Shown one piece after another: positions 6,300 through 6,485 of a stretch of DNA of 6,485 bases (the stretch's first letter is position 1; the number at the start of each line of letters is the position of its first letter). The stretch lies in contig CAMDGP010000129.1 in NCBI GenBank assembly GCA_945897765.1, positions 1 through 6,485 on the forward strand. The letters are read 5' to 3'. The notes under the pieces are model-generated. The model was not told where the DNA came from. It made no database searches and saw only the letters and a list, made by a program, of their open reading frames with translations. Both the position numbers and the translations under genes were made by a program. The stretch is from Chitinophaga pinensis. GTDB lineage: Bacteria; Bacteroidota; Bacteroidia; Flavobacteriales_D; Crocinitomicaceae.

Positions 6300-6485
6300 G
6301 GTTCAAATTTAGTCAATGAATGTTATTAGGGATTATAAAAGTTGTTTTATTTGAGTTTAAAATTTGCTTAATAACTAAGCTTTTATTATTTTAATTCTCA
6401 AAAATTTCAACCTCATTTAATATAATAACTAAACAAAAAACAATCTAAAATAGTTTAAAGACTATCTGTTTTATATTATTATTTG
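6300..6485. other. AT-rich upstream region of ctaA, no gene seen
   Basis: These 186 bases carry no convincing reading frame on either strand and are extremely AT-rich, as expected of a promoter region. They hold the candidate ctaA -7 box next to the start codon, and two small dyads: GCTTA-ATAAC-TAAGC near 6367-6381, followed by a T-rich stretch on the plus strand, and an imperfect TAAAATAGT...ACTA..TTTTA at 6446-6473. The neighbouring gene to the right lies outside the window, so its direction is unknown. Confidence 0.5.
6304..6311 (-). promoter_or_regulatory. TAnnTTTG -7 box immediately upstream of ctaA
   Basis: The minus strand reads TAAATTTG then AACC and the ATG of ctaA. This is an exact match to the Bacteroidota -7 promoter box TAnnTTTG. 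No TTG/TTTG is found 17-23 bases upstream for the -33 element. If used, transcription would begin at or within a few bases of the start codon, giving a leaderless mRNA. A single 6-position match in such AT-rich DNA could be chance, and the true promoter may lie further right. Confidence 0.3.

Noticed and set aside
6367..6381. GCTTA-ATAAC-TAAGC hairpin followed by a T-rich stretch, terminator-like on the plus strand
   Set aside because: The stem is only 5 bp and there is no plus-strand gene before it in the window for it to terminate.
1..6485. Mobile element, CRISPR, phage, defence or toxin-antitoxin content
   Set aside because: No transposase, integrase, repeat array, terminal inverted repeats or related protein signatures were found; all long frames belong to recognisable chromosomal families.

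Overview
The window looks like a piece of chromosome from a member of the Bacteroidota, most likely the order Flavobacteriales. The DNA is AT-rich, start codons lack clear Shine-Dalgarno sequences, and a TAnnTTTG-type promoter box is present. The left end carries type IX secretion system (T9SS) parts: the tail of a cargo protein with a 'gliding motility-associated' C-terminal sorting domain, followed by a PorP/SprF outer-membrane protein. The genus cannot be fixed from what is visible.

Layout. Plus strand, 1-1117: the last 32 codons of a T9SS type B cargo protein run into a PorP/SprF-family gene, with stop and start sharing a base (TAATG). After a 30-base convergent gap the rest of the genes are on the minus strand. 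Read in the direction of transcription (right to left) they are: heme A synthase (6299-5292), a CaiB/BaiF-type class III CoA-transferase (5292-4222), a small GNAT acetyltransferase (4231-3797), a 181-base gap, a PLP-dependent fold-III alanine racemase/D-amino-acid aldolase-like protein (3615-2431), and a sugar-lactone/alditol oxidase-like flavoprotein (2431-1148).

The minus-strand genes form two tightly packed units. The first is ctaA-CoA-transferase-GNAT, with overlaps of 1 and 10 bases. It joins heme A biosynthesis (maturation of cytochrome oxidase) to two enzymes with no obvious connection to it. The second is a racemase-like/flavoprotein pair that shares a TAATG junction, which suggests one transcript, coupled translation and a joint but unidentified reaction sequence. 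The 181-base gap probably holds the promoter of the second unit.

I saw no tRNA, rRNA, CRISPR array, insertion sequence, phage gene or other mobile element, and no frameshifted gene. Points deserving a second look are the Asn in place of the first expected heme-ligand His of CtaA, the uncharacterised racemase-like/flavoprotein pair, the His in place of a Gly in the flavin-linkage motif, and three TAATG junctions in 6.5 kb. No wholly new system is evident; most of the window is ordinary Flavobacteriales housekeeping and secretion sequence.
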